Source: Compostimonas suwonensis
GTDB lineage: Bacteria; Actinomycetota; Actinomycetes; Actinomycetales; Microbacteriaceae
Assembly (NCBI RefSeq): GCF_002797855.1
Contig: NZ_PGFB01000002.1
Span: forward strand, 186,001-250,000
DNA length: 64,000 nt
Direction: 5' to 3'
Shown here: in pieces, positions 6,967 to 15,285 of the stretch
How positions within the stretch are numbered: the stretch's first letter is position 1
How the letters are laid out: each line of letters starts with the position of its first letter
Translations under genes and position numbers: made by a program
Notes under the pieces: generated by a model
The model's database searches: none
Seen by the model: only the letters and a program-made list of their open reading frames with translations
Told to the model about the DNA's origin: nothing

Positions 6967-7458
6967 ATGCACCCTTTCACAGAAGAACAGCTTCGAGCAT
7001 CCTTCATCAACGTCTCCGTACGAGAGCGCAACACCATAACCCTGCCGTCGGACTTCGGCGGCCTGGCCTGGGACACCCTCGACTTCCTGGGCTGGCGCGA
7101 CCGCAAGGCGCCCCAGCTCGGCTACGTCGTCGTCGAGCTCGACGACACCCCGGTCGGGGTCCTGCTGCGGCAGGCCGACGGCACGATCCGCACGCGCCCC
7201 CAGTGCTCGTGGTGCGAAGACGTGCACCTGCCGAACGACGTGGTGCTCTACAGCGTCAAGCGGGCCGGCCAGGCCGGACGCAACGGCAACACGGTCGGCA
7301 CCCTCGTGTGCGCCAACTTCGAATGCTCCGTCAACGTGCGCAAGCGGCCCCCTCTGGCCTACGTCGGCTTCGACGTCGAGGCGGCGCGCCAACATCGGAT
7401 CGACGCGCTCGGAGAGCACGTGCGCAACTTCGTGCGGAGCGTGCGCGACGGAGACTAG
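6967..7458 (+). CDS. FBP/FusB-like EF-G-binding protein with treble-clef zinc finger
   Basis: A 163-residue protein. The N-terminal half (MHPFTEEQLRASFINVS ... DTLDFLGWRD) matches the helical part of actinobacterial FBP-domain proteins. The C-terminal half has the four-cysteine treble clef: CSWC at about 79-82 followed by CANFEC at about 116-121. In staphylococcal FusB/FusC this fold binds elongation factor G and frees ribosomes stalled by fusidic acid. Actinobacterial FBP proteins share the fold, but their role is less clear. It may therefore protect or recycle EF-G. It stands alone, with a 337-base upstream region that could hold a leader peptide. Confidence 0.75.
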   Translation: MHPFTEEQLRASFINVSVRERNTITLPSDFGGLAWDTLDFLGWRDRKAPQLGYVVVELDDTPVGVLLRQADGTIRTRPQCSWCEDVHLPNDVVLYSVKRAGQAGRNGNTVGTLVCANFECSVNVRKRPPLAYVGFDVEAARQHRIDALGEHVRNFVRSVRDGD

Positions 7459-7467
7459 CGCTCCGCG

Positions 7468-8025
7468 TCAGGCTCCGCCGAAGCTCACCTCGGCCGTATC
7501 GGCGACCTCCGCCGTACGGCCGGGCGCCTTCTGGTACCGCCAGTAGAGGTTCGTGTGGGCGATGACGTCCTCCGGCGGCGGCGCGCCCCACTCCGTCAGG
7601 TCTTCCGTGGTGTGCGCGTCGCCGACGAGGGTCACGTCATAGCCGCGCGTGAACGCGCCGTGGATCGTCGACCGGATGCACTCATCCGTCTGCGCACCGG
7701 CCACGACCAGACGGCCCGCACCTGCTTCGGCGAGCAGGTCGCCGAGCTCGGTGTTCTCGAAGGCGTCGGCGTATGTCTTGTGCACGAGCGGCTCCGACAC
7801 CCGGCGGATGAGCTCGGGCACGTACTCCCAGGCGTCGCTCCCCCACTCCAGCTGCTCGTCGGAGTGCTGCACCCACACGATCGGCACGCCCCCACCACGT
7901 GCCCTCTCGACGAGCACGCCGACCCGGGCCACGACCGCGTCGCGTTCGTACGCGTCGGCGACGACTCCGTTCTGCATGTCGAGGATCACGAGCGCGGTGC
8001 GAGGGCGCTGCGGAAGCGTGGTCAT
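7468..8025 (-). CDS. cysteine hydrolase, isochorismatase family
   Basis: A 185-residue alpha/beta hydrolase of the isochorismatase/nicotinamidase fold. The catalytic triad is in place: D16 (VILDMQNG), K83 (HKTYADAF) and C116 (TDECIRST). The cis-peptide region precedes the cysteine as expected (VVAGAQTDEC). Members hydrolyse amides or vinyl ethers, and this small single-domain type acts on unknown small amides. GAGGAG sits six bases before ATG 8025. It is convergent with the FusB-like gene and not obviously in an operon. Confidence 0.88.
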   Translation of the reverse strand: MTTLPQRPRTALVILDMQNGVVADAYERDAVVARVGVLVERARGGGVPIVWVQHSDEQLEWGSDAWEYVPELIRRVSEPLVHKTYADAFENTELGDLLAEAGAGRLVVAGAQTDECIRSTIHGAFTRGYDVTLVGDAHTTEDLTEWGAPPPEDVIAHTNLYWRYQKAPGRTAEVADTAEVSFGGA

Positions 8026-8108
8026 GACGGTCTCCTCTGCTGGTCGGGCGAGCTCGGGTCATCGGCTTCACGTTAGGCCGATCTCGCGCGCAACTCCAGG
8101 GTGCGTTC

Positions 8109-8178
8109 CGAGCGCGGGTGTATTGCCGAGCGCGGTCCTTCCACGCTCGGCGCTCGGCAACACACGCGCGCTCGACGC
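8109..8178. repeat. dispersed hairpin repeat, copy 1
   Basis: Left arm GAGCGCGGGTGTATTGCCGAGCGC (8110-8133, split here as GAGCGCGGGTGT and ATTGCCGAGCGC) pairs with 8150-8173, which reads GCGCTCGGCAAC then ACACGCGCGCTC. The element is a long imperfect hairpin in the gap upstream of the isochorismatase-type gene. Three further copies with the same ends lie at 43660-44147. Confidence 0.65.
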
Positions 8179-8193
8179 GCCGACTGCGCTCGC

Positions 8194-8368
8194 ATGCCCG
8201 CTCTCGAGATGTACACGATCCGCCCGCCGCATTCCGCGGATGCGGACGAGATCGCTCGGGTGCACGTCAACGGGTGGCGTGAGGCGTACGGGTATCTGCT
8301 TCCAGAGCGCTTCTACGACGGACGCGGATGTCGACGACGACCTGATCGAGATCCGCCTCGTTCGCTGA
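8194..8368 (+). pseudogene. GNAT acetyltransferase remnant with internal deletion
   Basis: From ATG 8194 (or 8209) the frame gives MYTIRPPHSADADEIARVHV and NGWREAYGYLLPERFY, the unmistakable N-terminus of a GNAT acetyltransferase of the GRxAYxGLLP type. After about 45 residues the homology stops. In a different frame the region then ends DDDLIEIRLVR and TGA (8366-8368), typical of the C-terminus of the same family. Roughly 100 internal residues, including the acetyl-CoA-binding motif, are missing and the join is out of frame. The product cannot be functional. A hairpin repeat lies just upstream and a tandem repeat just downstream. Confidence 0.7.
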
Positions 8369-8380
8369 GCTCGGCAGAGC

Positions 8381-8450
8381 CCGACGGCTCAGCGATGCCC
8401 GACGGCTCAGCGATGTCCAACGGCTCAGATGTCCGACGATTCAGCGGCGC
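8381..8450. repeat. 18-bp tandem repeat, about four units
   Basis: Unit CCGACGGCTCAGCGATGC at 8381-8398, again at 8399-8416 with one change, shortened to 16 bases at 8417-8432, and degenerate at 8433-8450. The array runs over the stop codon of the minus-strand AraC-type gene (8441-8443) and fills the gap to the GNAT remnant. Confidence 0.7.
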
Positions 8451-9262
8451 CCGACGAGCGCGGTCGGGGTGAGCCCGCTGAACCTGCGCGCCTCCCGCGC
8501 GAAGTGGGCCTGGTCGCTGTAGCCGGCCGCGACGGCGAGCTGCGCGATGTCGACGTGGGTGCCGGATGCCGCGTGGTCGATCGTACGACGCAACCGCGCC
8601 ACCTGATGGATCAGCTTCGGGGGCAGCCCGGTCTCCCGCTCCACGAGGCGGCGAAGGTGGCGCGCAGAGACCCCGATGCTCTCGGCGAGCACTCCGACGG
8701 CCGGCGCGCCCGACGACGCCAGGGCCCGGACCGCATACGCGACCCGGCCGTCGGCCTCGGCCCGGGGCCACAGCAGCCGGGCGAGCTCGTCGTCGAATCG
8801 CCCGGCCCAGAGCGCGTCGGCAAGACGACGCGCGAGGCGTGCGGAGAAGAGCTCGTCGAAGGCCAGATGGCGATCGGTGAGCTCGGTCGCCTCGACACCG
8901 ACGATCGGGCGCAGCCACGCCGTGCCGATCCGCACGCCTCGCAGAGTCGTGCCGGGCGTCAGCTCGGTGACCTCGACGCCCGTCGCAGGGCCGACGAGCC
9001 ACGCGCGCCCGGTCGAGCTGACGATGAGATCGGACTGGTTGTCGGGCAGGATGCGGGATGCCTCGTCGCCGATGCGGTTCATCCACAGATGAGTGAACGG
9101 CGTGCGGGTGCCGCCGATGCGGCGCTCACGGTACTCGTCCGGCCGGCGGCGCTTCGGGTCGGGATCGTGTCCGTTTCGTTCAAGACCCGCGGAGGCGGCG
9201 TCCGTAGGGTGTAAGTCATGACCCGGGGCATCCGGGGGCGATCGCGGCGTATCACTCGCCAT
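8441..9262 (-). CDS. AraC family transcriptional regulator
   Basis: A 273-residue regulator. The N-terminal half (about 40-175) has the pattern of AraC-type sensor domains of the DUF6597 kind: [30 protein letters not shown], then [14 protein letters not shown]. The C-terminal double HTH (about 180-270) contains [21 protein letters not shown] and [25 protein letters not shown], the classic AraC signature. It begins at ATG 9262, with GGAGG five bases upstream, and is divergent from the VOC protein at 9382, a plausible target. The C-terminal codons run into an 18-bp tandem repeat. Confidence 0.85.
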   Translation of the reverse strand: MASDTPRSPPDAPGHDLHPTDAASAGLERNGHDPDPKRRRPDEYRERRIGGTRTPFTHLWMNRIGDEASRILPDNQSDLIVSSTGRAWLVGPATGVEVTELTPGTTLRGVRIGTAWLRPIVGVEATELTDRHLAFDELFSARLARRLADALWAGRFDDELARLLWPRAEADGRVAYAVRALASSGAPAVGVLAESIGVSARHLRRLVERETGLPPKLIHQVARLRRTIDHAASGTHVDIAQLAVAAGYSDQAHFAREARRFSGLTPTALVGRR

Positions 9263-9381
9263 GTCCGCCTCCTCAGCCGCTCGTCATCCTCTCCCATTGT
9301 CTCAGCGCGGGCCGAGCCCGCGCTCCCCCGGCGATCGGCACCCGGGCGACTCCGAACGACCGAGAAGGACGCACCATCCCC

Positions 9382-9810
9382 ATGAAACAGAACCTGCACT
9401 TCATCACGATCGCGACAGCCGATCTCGACACGGCCCGCGCCTTCTACGGCGCTCTCGGCTGGATGCCGCTGATCGACGTCGAGGGCGAGATCATCTTCTA
9501 TCAGACCGCCCCCGGCCTGGTGCTGGGGCTCTTCGACGCCGAGAAGTTCAACCAGGACCTCGAGACGGAGACGGACCGCTCCCGCGTCTCGGGTGTCACG
9601 CTCTCGCACAACGTCGACAGCCCCGACGAGGTGCGCTCCCTCGTCGACGACATGGTCGCCGCCGGGGCTGCCGTGCTCAAGCAGCCCCAGCCCGGCCAGT
9701 TCGGCGGCATCTTCCACGCCCACGTCGAGGATCCCAACGGCATCGTCTGGGAGATCGCGCACAACCCCGGCTGGCACGTCGACGCCGAGGGTGCCGTCTC
9801 CTTCGGCTGA
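9382..9810 (+). CDS. VOC family protein (glyoxalase/bleomycin-resistance fold)
   Basis: A 142-residue single VOC protein. [22 protein letters not shown] opens the first beta-alpha-beta-beta-beta unit and [19 protein letters not shown] closes the second. The metal-ligand positions typical of the fold can be placed at the early histidine and the final glutamate. VOC proteins include isomerases, dioxygenases and drug-sequestering proteins, and the sequence does not decide between them. It is divergent from the AraC regulator and followed by a broken DHFR-family gene. AAGGA lies about 12 bases before the start. Confidence 0.82.
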   Translation: MKQNLHFITIATADLDTARAFYGALGWMPLIDVEGEIIFYQTAPGLVLGLFDAEKFNQDLETETDRSRVSGVTLSHNVDSPDEVRSLVDDMVAAGAAVLKQPQPGQFGGIFHAHVEDPNGIVWEIAHNPGWHVDAEGAVSFG

Positions 9811-9877
9811 CCGGTTGCGGCTCGGGCGGCTCGCGGCCTGGATGAAAGCCGCAGCCCGAGTCTCGAGGAGGAGAACC

Positions 9878-10039
9878 GTGCGAGAGCTCGTGGTCGTCGA
9901 GAACGTGTCGCTCGACGGTGTAATGCTGGCGCCGGGGCGCCGGGACGAGGACACCCGCGGCGGCTTCGATCGTGGCGGCGGGGCATCCGCTCTGGCGGAA
10001 GCGGCTCTCATCCGTTCGGCTCGACTGCCGTTCGGATGA
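9878..10039 (+). pseudogene. dihydrofolate-reductase-family (RibD C-terminal) remnant
   Basis: GTG 9878 has an excellent GAGGAGGAGAACC upstream. The frame begins RELVVVENVSLDGVMLAPGR, then DEDTRGGFDRGG, the typical start of a dihydrofolate reductase family protein. After about 33 residues the homology stops abruptly and 20 unrelated residues lead to TGA at 10037-10039. A normal family member has about 180-200 residues, so the catalytic domain is missing. The break runs straight into the long hairpin at 10001-10046, suggesting a deletion joined the 5' end of the gene to that structure. Confidence 0.7.
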
Positions 10040-10046
10040 GAGCCGC
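10001..10046. terminator. long perfect hairpin between convergent genes
   Basis: GCGGCTCTCATCCG (10001-10014) pairs perfectly with CGGATGAGAGCCGC (10033-10046). Inside it CGGC/GCCG add four more pairs around a six-base loop. It contains the stop codon of the DHFR-family remnant and ends seven bases before the MFS exporter's stop, so it is well placed as a bidirectional terminator. There is no T-tract. Confidence 0.6.
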
Positions 10047-10052
10047 GCGCTC

Positions 10053-11555
10053 TCAGTGGGCGATGACCGGCTCTGCGACCTCGGCGGCGGGAGCCGGGGT
10101 GTGAGAGAGCGAGAGCCCCTGACCGCGTCGGCGGAACAGCAGCGCCGAGACCACCGCGCCGAAGGCGAAGAACCCGGCGCACCACCAGTACGCGGTCGCG
10201 TAGCTGGCGATCGCGGCCTGCACTCCGACCGCCTCGGTGAGGGGCGTGTGGGATGCGAGGTAGTCGGCTGCGGCGGTGGCGGCCAGCGTGTTGAGCAGGG
10301 CCGTGCCGATCGAGCCGCCGACCTGCTGGCTCGTGTTGACCATCGCCGAGGCCACGCCGGCGAACTGCCGGTCGACGCCGAGGGTGGCGGTCTGCATCGA
10401 GGCGGGCATGATCGTGCCCATCGCGAAGCCGATGATCATGAGCGGCGGCAGGACGTTCGCTGCGTACGTGCTCGAGGCGTCGAGGAAGGTGAGGTAGATC
10501 ATGCCGATCGCGCCGAGGATCATGCCCGCCGGCACCAGGATCTTCGGGCCGAAGCGGGGCACGAACAGATTGGTCCCGAGCTGCGCGGCGAGCACGAGCA
10601 TCCCGATCATGGGCAGGAACGAGAGACCCGTCTGGATCGGCGAGTACCCGAGCGTGAGCTGCAGGTAGTAGGTGACGAAGAGGAAGATGCCGAACATCCC
10701 GGAGCCGGCGATCAGCACCGAGATGTACGCCGCGCCTCGGTTGCGGTCGAGCACGATCGACAGCGGCAGGAGCGGATGCGTGGCCCTCCTCTGCCAGGCG
10801 ACGAACGCGACCAGCAGGATGGCGGCGGCGGCCAGCATCCCCCAGGTCAGAGGCGAGTCCCAGCCGTCGGTCTCGGCGTTCGAGAAGCCGAAGACGAGGC
10901 CGAAGAGCGCGCCGGACACGAGCACGGTGCCGGGCACGTCGAGTTTCGGGCGCGGGCCGCTGCGAGCGATGGACGGAACGAAGACGAGCGCGCCGATGAG
11001 GGCGAACACCGCGATGAAGACGTTGATGTAGAGGTTCCAGCGCCAGTCGAAGGCCTCCGTCAGGATGCCGCCGAGCAGCAGCCCGACCGCACCGCCGGCG
11101 CCCGCGATCGCGCCGAAGACTCCGAAGGCCCGGGCGCGCTCCTTCGGGATCGTGAAGGTCGTGGTCAGCACGGCGAGGGCCGTCGGAGCGAGCAGCGCGC
11201 CGAATGCGCCCTGGAGGGCGCGGGCGGCGACGAGCAGCTCGAAGGAGCCCGCCGCTCCTCCGAGTGCGGAGGCGAGTGCGAAGCCGATGAGTCCGATGAT
11301 GAAGGTGCGCTTTCGGCCCATGAGGTCGGAGAGGCGCCCGCCGAACAGGAGCAGGCTGCCGAAGGCGAGCGAGTACGCGGTGATGATCCACTGGCGCTGG
11401 CCGTCGGAGAATCCGAGGTCGGCTTGCGCCGACGGGAGTGCGATGTTCACGACGGTGGCGTCGAGCACGACCATGAGCTGGGCGAGTCCGACGACGACGA
11501 GGGTGATCCAGCGGCGACTGTCGGTCGCCGGGGTTGCGGGTGATGGTGAGGACAT
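10053..11555 (-). CDS. MFS drug exporter, DHA2 (EmrB/QacA) type
   Basis: A 500-residue transporter with about 14 hydrophobic segments. Motif A appears as GGRLSDLMGRKRTF after helix 2, the DHA2 motif VLDATVVNIALP lies in helix 1, and GAIAGAGGAVGLLLGGIL is motif C in helix 5. DHA2 proteins use the proton gradient to expel lipophilic cations and antibiotics. ATG 11555 was chosen; TATATA at 11565-11570 (minus strand) would put transcription start near it, so the mRNA may be leaderless. An upstream in-frame GTG at 11564 is possible. It is divergent from a TetR gene, with a palindrome over the -10, a classical repressor arrangement. Confidence 0.88.
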   Translation of the reverse strand: MSSPSPATPATDSRRWITLVVVGLAQLMVVLDATVVNIALPSAQADLGFSDGQRQWIITAYSLAFGSLLLFGGRLSDLMGRKRTFIIGLIGFALASALGGAAGSFELLVAARALQGAFGALLAPTALAVLTTTFTIPKERARAFGVFGAIAGAGGAVGLLLGGILTEAFDWRWNLYINVFIAVFALIGALVFVPSIARSGPRPKLDVPGTVLVSGALFGLVFGFSNAETDGWDSPLTWGMLAAAAILLVAFVAWQRRATHPLLPLSIVLDRNRGAAYISVLIAGSGMFGIFLFVTYYLQLTLGYSPIQTGLSFLPMIGMLVLAAQLGTNLFVPRFGPKILVPAGMILGAIGMIYLTFLDASSTYAANVLPPLMIIGFAMGTIMPASMQTATLGVDRQFAGVASAMVNTSQQVGGSIGTALLNTLAATAAADYLASHTPLTEAVGVQAAIASYATAYWWCAGFFAFGAVVSALLFRRRGQGLSLSHTPAPAAEVAEPVIAH

Positions 11556-11566
11556 GATGGCCACTA

Positions 11567-11592
11567 TATACGGTACTCTCTAGTTCCGGATA
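11567..11592. promoter_or_regulatory. candidate TetR operator between the exporter and its regulator
   Basis: Imperfect palindrome with arms TATACGGTAC (11567-11576) and GTTCCGGATA (11583-11592), 8 of 10 pairs matched, six-base centre. It overlaps the TATATA box of the exporter promoter. Toward the regulator, TTGGTA (11596) and TAATAT (11620) are 18 bases apart and could drive tetR. Confidence 0.5.
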
Positions 11593-11653
11593 TGATTGGT
11601 ATAGGAATTAACCTGCTAGTAATATCGAACGGGAGTGGAAGGAGGCGGCTGCG

Positions 11654-12280
11654 ATGACGCACACCGACCTCGACGACGTGAAACCCCGGCTCGGGCGCAA
11701 AAGAGATCACACCCGTGACCCCGAGATCCTGGATGCCGCGATCGACGTGCTCGCGGAGACCGGCTACGACGGCATGACCATCGACATGGTCGCGGCCCGC
11801 GCCAAAGCGGGCAAGGCGACCCTCTATCGCCGATGGCCGTCCAAGCCCGAGCTCGTGCTCGACGCCGTGGCCTGCATGAAGTCGAACGACATCGACTTCG
11901 ACGCCCTGCCCGACACGGGCACCCTGCGCGGCGACCTCATCGCGATGATCAAGCCGCACGGCATCCGCGACCACGAGCGCAAGCTCCGGGTGATGGCCGG
12001 GATCGTGTCGATGATCGCCCGCAACCCCGAGCTCGCCGCCGCAGCTCGCGATGCGCTCGTCGAGCCCCGCGCGACCGTCAACCGGATCTTCTTCCAGCGC
12101 GCCATGGATCGCGGCGAGATCCCGGCGGACTCCGATATCGAGAAGCTCTGCATGATCGGCCCCGCAATGGTCGCTTACAGTGTGCTCATGCTGGGCGAGC
12201 CCATCGACCGCGAGTTCCTGATCGCGAACATCGACACGGTCATCCTCCCCGCCGCCGGGGTGCGGGTCGCCACGCAGTGA
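11654..12280 (+). CDS. TetR/AcrR family regulator
   Basis: A 208-residue TetR protein. The HTH occupies about residues 22-70 (EILDAAIDVLAETGYDGMTIDMVAARAKAGKATLYRRWPSKPEL), followed by a ligand-binding C-terminal domain with the ending typical of TetR_C_16-like members. GGAGG stands eight bases before ATG 11654. Its divergence from the MFS exporter and the palindrome between them suggest it represses the exporter and itself until a substrate binds. The inducer cannot be predicted. Confidence 0.88.
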   Translation: MTHTDLDDVKPRLGRKRDHTRDPEILDAAIDVLAETGYDGMTIDMVAARAKAGKATLYRRWPSKPELVLDAVACMKSNDIDFDALPDTGTLRGDLIAMIKPHGIRDHERKLRVMAGIVSMIARNPELAAAARDALVEPRATVNRIFFQRAMDRGEIPADSDIEKLCMIGPAMVAYSVLMLGEPIDREFLIANIDTVILPAAGVRVATQ

Positions 12281-12515
12281 GCTCGCTGGAATAGTCCCCG
12301 CTCCTACTGCGTCCAACCCGCGGCATGTGTCGGTCCGGACGGGTGTGTCAGGCACCCGGGAGCTACGACACCCCGAGCCGACGGCTCTAGCCGGGATTCT
12401 GCATCGTTTCGGGCACCGAGCGTCTTCCGGGGACAAGTACACTCGGCATCGACCTCACTAGATCAGGTCGGCGGTTCACCCGGTTCACACAGCAGCGTTT
12501 CTGGAAGGGATGACC

Positions 12516-14117
12516 ATGTCAACGATGCGATCCGAGGATGAGGCGGGGGCGGCAGCGCGCGGCCGACGTGCGGGACGGCAGCTCGGCAAGCCCGCGGAAC
12601 GAGGCCTTCTGCGCCGCGCGACGACGCTGATCGCGGTTCTCGGCCTCGTGGCGACTGCCGCAGTGGCGGGAACCGCCGCGGCCGCGTCGGCGGCCGAATC
12701 GACGAACTGCGCGCAGTTCCAGCAGCCGTACGCCGGCGATCCCGCCTATGTGAAGGGCGACAAGGTCACCTTCAACGGTAAGGCCTACGAGTCGACGTTC
12801 GCGCCGAACTGGTGGTCGCCGAGCGCGGCTCCGCAGTACTGGAAGGAGACGAGCTGCGGCAGCGGCACGCCGGAACCGACCTCGACGCCCACGTCGACCC
12901 CGAGCCCCACAGCGTCTCCGACGCCGGAGACGTGCCGGCCCTTCTCGCAGCCCTACTCGGGCGACCCCGCCTATGTGAAGGGCGACAAGGTCACCTTCAA
13001 CGGTAAGGCCTACGAGTCGACGTTCGCGCCGAACTGGTGGTCGCCGAGCGCGGCTCCGCAGTACTGGAAGGAGACGAGCTGCGGCACCGGCGCACCCGAA
13101 CCGACCCCGACTCCCACCGATGACCCCGACGACGGCACCCCGCCTGTGACGGGTGCCCCCGACGGCCTGGTGTTCAGCCCGTACAAGGACATCGCGCAGG
13201 CCATGTTCTGGAGCACCGGCTACACGATGGGGACGACGGCGGTCAACGGATCGCCGACCCCGCTCGTCGGCACAGGCACGACCCTGAACTCGACGCTGCC
13301 CGAGCTGAACACCATCACGCTGGCCTTCGCCACCGGCGAGTGCGGCACGGAGAACTGGGCGGCCGTGCCCGGTCAGGCGTTCGCCGCCGACAACATCGCG
13401 GGTCTCGATGCGGTCGACTACGACTACATCCTCGGCACCGGTGGCGCGGCGGGCAGCTTCACCTGCTCCTCGGCAGCCGGAATGCGCACCTTCATCGACC
13501 GCTACGCGAGCGACAACCTCGTCGGCGTCGACTTCGACATCGAGCGAGGCCAGTCGGAAGCCGACATCCGCAACCAGGTCAACGCCGCGGTGGCCGTCCA
13601 GGACAGGTACCCGGAGCTGCGCTTCTCCTTCACCATCGCGACTCTCGGGGCGTCGGACGGCAGCTACGGAGGGGTGAACCCCACCGGCGACACGGTCATC
13701 AAGACGGTGCTCACCTCCGGCCTGCGCAACTACACGATCAACCTCATGGTGATGGACTACGGCCCCGCGTCATCCTCGGTCTGCGTGATGTCGGGCAGCC
13801 TCTGCGACATGGGCAAGTCGGCGATCCAGGCGGTCGCGAACCTCCGTCACAGCTACCCCGCGATCCCGCTGGACAGGATCGAGCTCACCCCGATGATCGC
13901 GGTGAACGACATCCTCGACGAGGTGTTCACGCTGCAGGACATCGACGAGATGACGGCCTACGCCGTGCGCAACGATCTGGCCGGACTCCACTACTGGTCG
14001 CTCGACCGCGACGTGCCGTGCGGGTCGACCGCGCTGTCGAACACCTGCAACTCGACGCCGCAGGTTCCGGCTCTCGCCTACACCAAACGCTTCCTCTCGG
14101 CGCTCGGGCGGCTCTAG
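12516..14117 (+). CDS. secreted GH18-type glycosidase with two chitin-binding-type modules
   Basis: A 533-residue secreted protein: signal peptide (cleavage near ASAAES), then two CBM5/12-like modules with the aromatic core NWWSPSAAPQYWKETSC. Pro/Thr linkers join them to a GH18-like barrel. The GH18 strand-4 motif reads GVDFDIE (337-343), so the DxDxE core is present with catalytic acid E343, while the usual first aspartate is replaced. Related barrels end LAGLHYWSLDRD, as here. It probably cleaves chitin or a similar polymer outside the cell. The start at ATG 12516 is chosen because GGAAGG is seven bases upstream; ATG 12510 would touch it. The two binding modules are nearly identical in DNA. 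Confidence 0.85.
   Translation: MSTMRSEDEAGAAARGRRAGRQLGKPAERGLLRRATTLIAVLGLVATAAVAGTAAAASAAESTNCAQFQQPYAGDPAYVKGDKVTFNGKAYESTFAPNWWSPSAAPQYWKETSCGSGTPEPTSTPTSTPSPTASPTPETCRPFSQPYSGDPAYVKGDKVTFNGKAYESTFAPNWWSPSAAPQYWKETSCGTGAPEPTPTPTDDPDDGTPPVTGAPDGLVFSPYKDIAQAMFWSTGYTMGTTAVNGSPTPLVGTGTTLNSTLPELNTITLAFATGECGTENWAAVPGQAFAADNIAGLDAVDYDYILGTGGAAGSFTCSSAAGMRTFIDRYASDNLVGVDFDIERGQSEADIRNQVNAAVAVQDRYPELRFSFTIATLGASDGSYGGVNPTGDTVIKTVLTSGLRNYTINLMVMDYGPASSSVCVMSGSLCDMGKSAIQAVANLRHSYPAIPLDRIELTPMIAVNDILDEVFTLQDIDEMTAYAVRNDLAGLHYWSLDRDVPCGSTALSNTCNSTPQVPALAYTKRFLSALGRL
12741..13086 (+). repeat. 121-bp exact internal duplication (CBM module)
   Basis: 12741-12861 and 12966-13086 are identical over 121 bases, offset by 225 bases (75 codons), and encode the two carbohydrate-binding modules. 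The linkers on either side differ. Identity at synonymous sites means the duplication is recent or is kept uniform by recombination. Confidence 0.85.
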
Positions 14118-14129
14118 CAGCGCTGGAGG

Positions 14130-15101
14130 CTAGGAGACGACGATGACGGTCTTTCCCGGGCCGGGCTTCGGCAACGACCCGCTCTCGTAGGCGGCTCTGC
14201 CCTCGGCCAAAGGGAAGGTCTGGGCGATCGCCACGTCGACCCCTCCCGCAGCGAGCACGGCGGCCAGCTCCTCCAGCCTGTCGTGTTCGGTGCTGACGAC
14301 GAAGAAGTCCGCGTTCACGCCGTACTTGCCGGCCAGCTCCTGGCTCGGGGGCTGGTGGAGGAAGACGAGCTGACCGCCGGGGCGGACCGAGGCGTACATC
14401 CACTCCGGAACGTCGTCGCCGACGGCGTCGATCGCGACGTCGAACCCCAGCGGATCGCCTGCCTCGACGGGTGAGGCTGCCACGACGACGTGATCGGCAC
14501 CGAGGCTTCGCGCGCGGGCCGCGGACGCGGAGGAGGTGACGGTGACGGTGACCTCGGCGCCCATGCCGTGCGCGAACTGCGTGAGGAAAGCCCCGACTCC
14601 CCCGGTTCCGCCGCGGATCAGGAGGCGCTGACCTGCGGCCAGATGGGTCTGATCGCGCAGCGCCTCCCATGCGGTCAGGGCGGGCAGCACGGCGGCGGCC
14701 GCGTCGACGTCGGAGACCGTGGTCTCCTTCCGCGCGACGCACGCGGCCGGCACGACCACGAACTCGGCTGCGGCCCCGTCGCGGTCGAAGGGAACCAGCC
14801 CGAAGACCGAGTCGCCCACGCTCACGCCGCTCGCACCCGGGCCCAGCTCGTCGACGACCCCCGCGAACTCGTGCGAGGGGATGATCGGCGTCCGGTCCCT
14901 GCCACCGGCCTCCCAGGTCTCCGGCCAGCTCAGCTCGGCGAAGGTGATCGCCGCCGCCCGCACGGCGACACGGATCTCGTCGGGGCCGGGAACGGGCCGA
15001 GGCGCCTCCTCGTACACCAGCCGCTCGGGCCCGCCCTTCTCGTGCGCGCGCAGTGCCCGCATCAGGGGTGGTGTGTTCGTGGTCGTCGGCTCAGCATCCA
15101 T
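14130..15101 (-). CDS. NADP-dependent MDR oxidoreductase (quinone oxidoreductase type)
   Basis: A 323-residue medium-chain dehydrogenase/reductase. The N-terminal GroES-like domain contains IPSHEFAGVVDELG and the Rossmann half contains LIRGGTGGVGAFLTQFAHGMGA. The structural zinc cysteines of alcohol dehydrogenases are absent, so it belongs to the zinc-free quinone oxidoreductase/zeta-crystallin branch, which reduces quinones or enones with NADPH. The start at 15101 is preceded by GGAGGATTCGACG. An ATG ten codons further upstream has no such site. It stands alone, convergent with the GH18 gene. Confidence 0.85.
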   Translation of the reverse strand: MDAEPTTTNTPPLMRALRAHEKGGPERLVYEEAPRPVPGPDEIRVAVRAAAITFAELSWPETWEAGGRDRTPIIPSHEFAGVVDELGPGASGVSVGDSVFGLVPFDRDGAAAEFVVVPAACVARKETTVSDVDAAAAVLPALTAWEALRDQTHLAAGQRLLIRGGTGGVGAFLTQFAHGMGAEVTVTVTSSASAARARSLGADHVVVAASPVEAGDPLGFDVAIDAVGDDVPEWMYASVRPGGQLVFLHQPPSQELAGKYGVNADFFVVSTEHDRLEELAAVLAAGGVDVAIAQTFPLAEGRAAYESGSLPKPGPGKTVIVVS

Positions 15102-15285
15102 CGTCGAATCCTCCGTGTGATCGGATCGCACTCCATCTCAGCCTCGCGGCGAACGGCTTTCGTCGCAGCGTCGATTCCGCCAGGAACCACCCGAATCCGG
15201 ACAACGTGCGACCGCGTGCGGATCAGCCCCACGTCGCCCTCCCCGAAACCGCTTCGAGGCCGACCTCGTCAGCCGCAGCTGAGCG

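Noticed and set aside
8381-8450. Possible CRISPR-like array
   Set aside because: The units are directly adjacent with no spacers and drift in sequence, so this is a simple tandem repeat. No other regularly spaced repeats occur in the window.
12516-14117. GH18 protein as catalytically dead because the first Asp of the DxxDxDxE motif is replaced
   Set aside because: The DxDxE core with the catalytic glutamate (E343) is kept, so loss of activity cannot be claimed from this alone.
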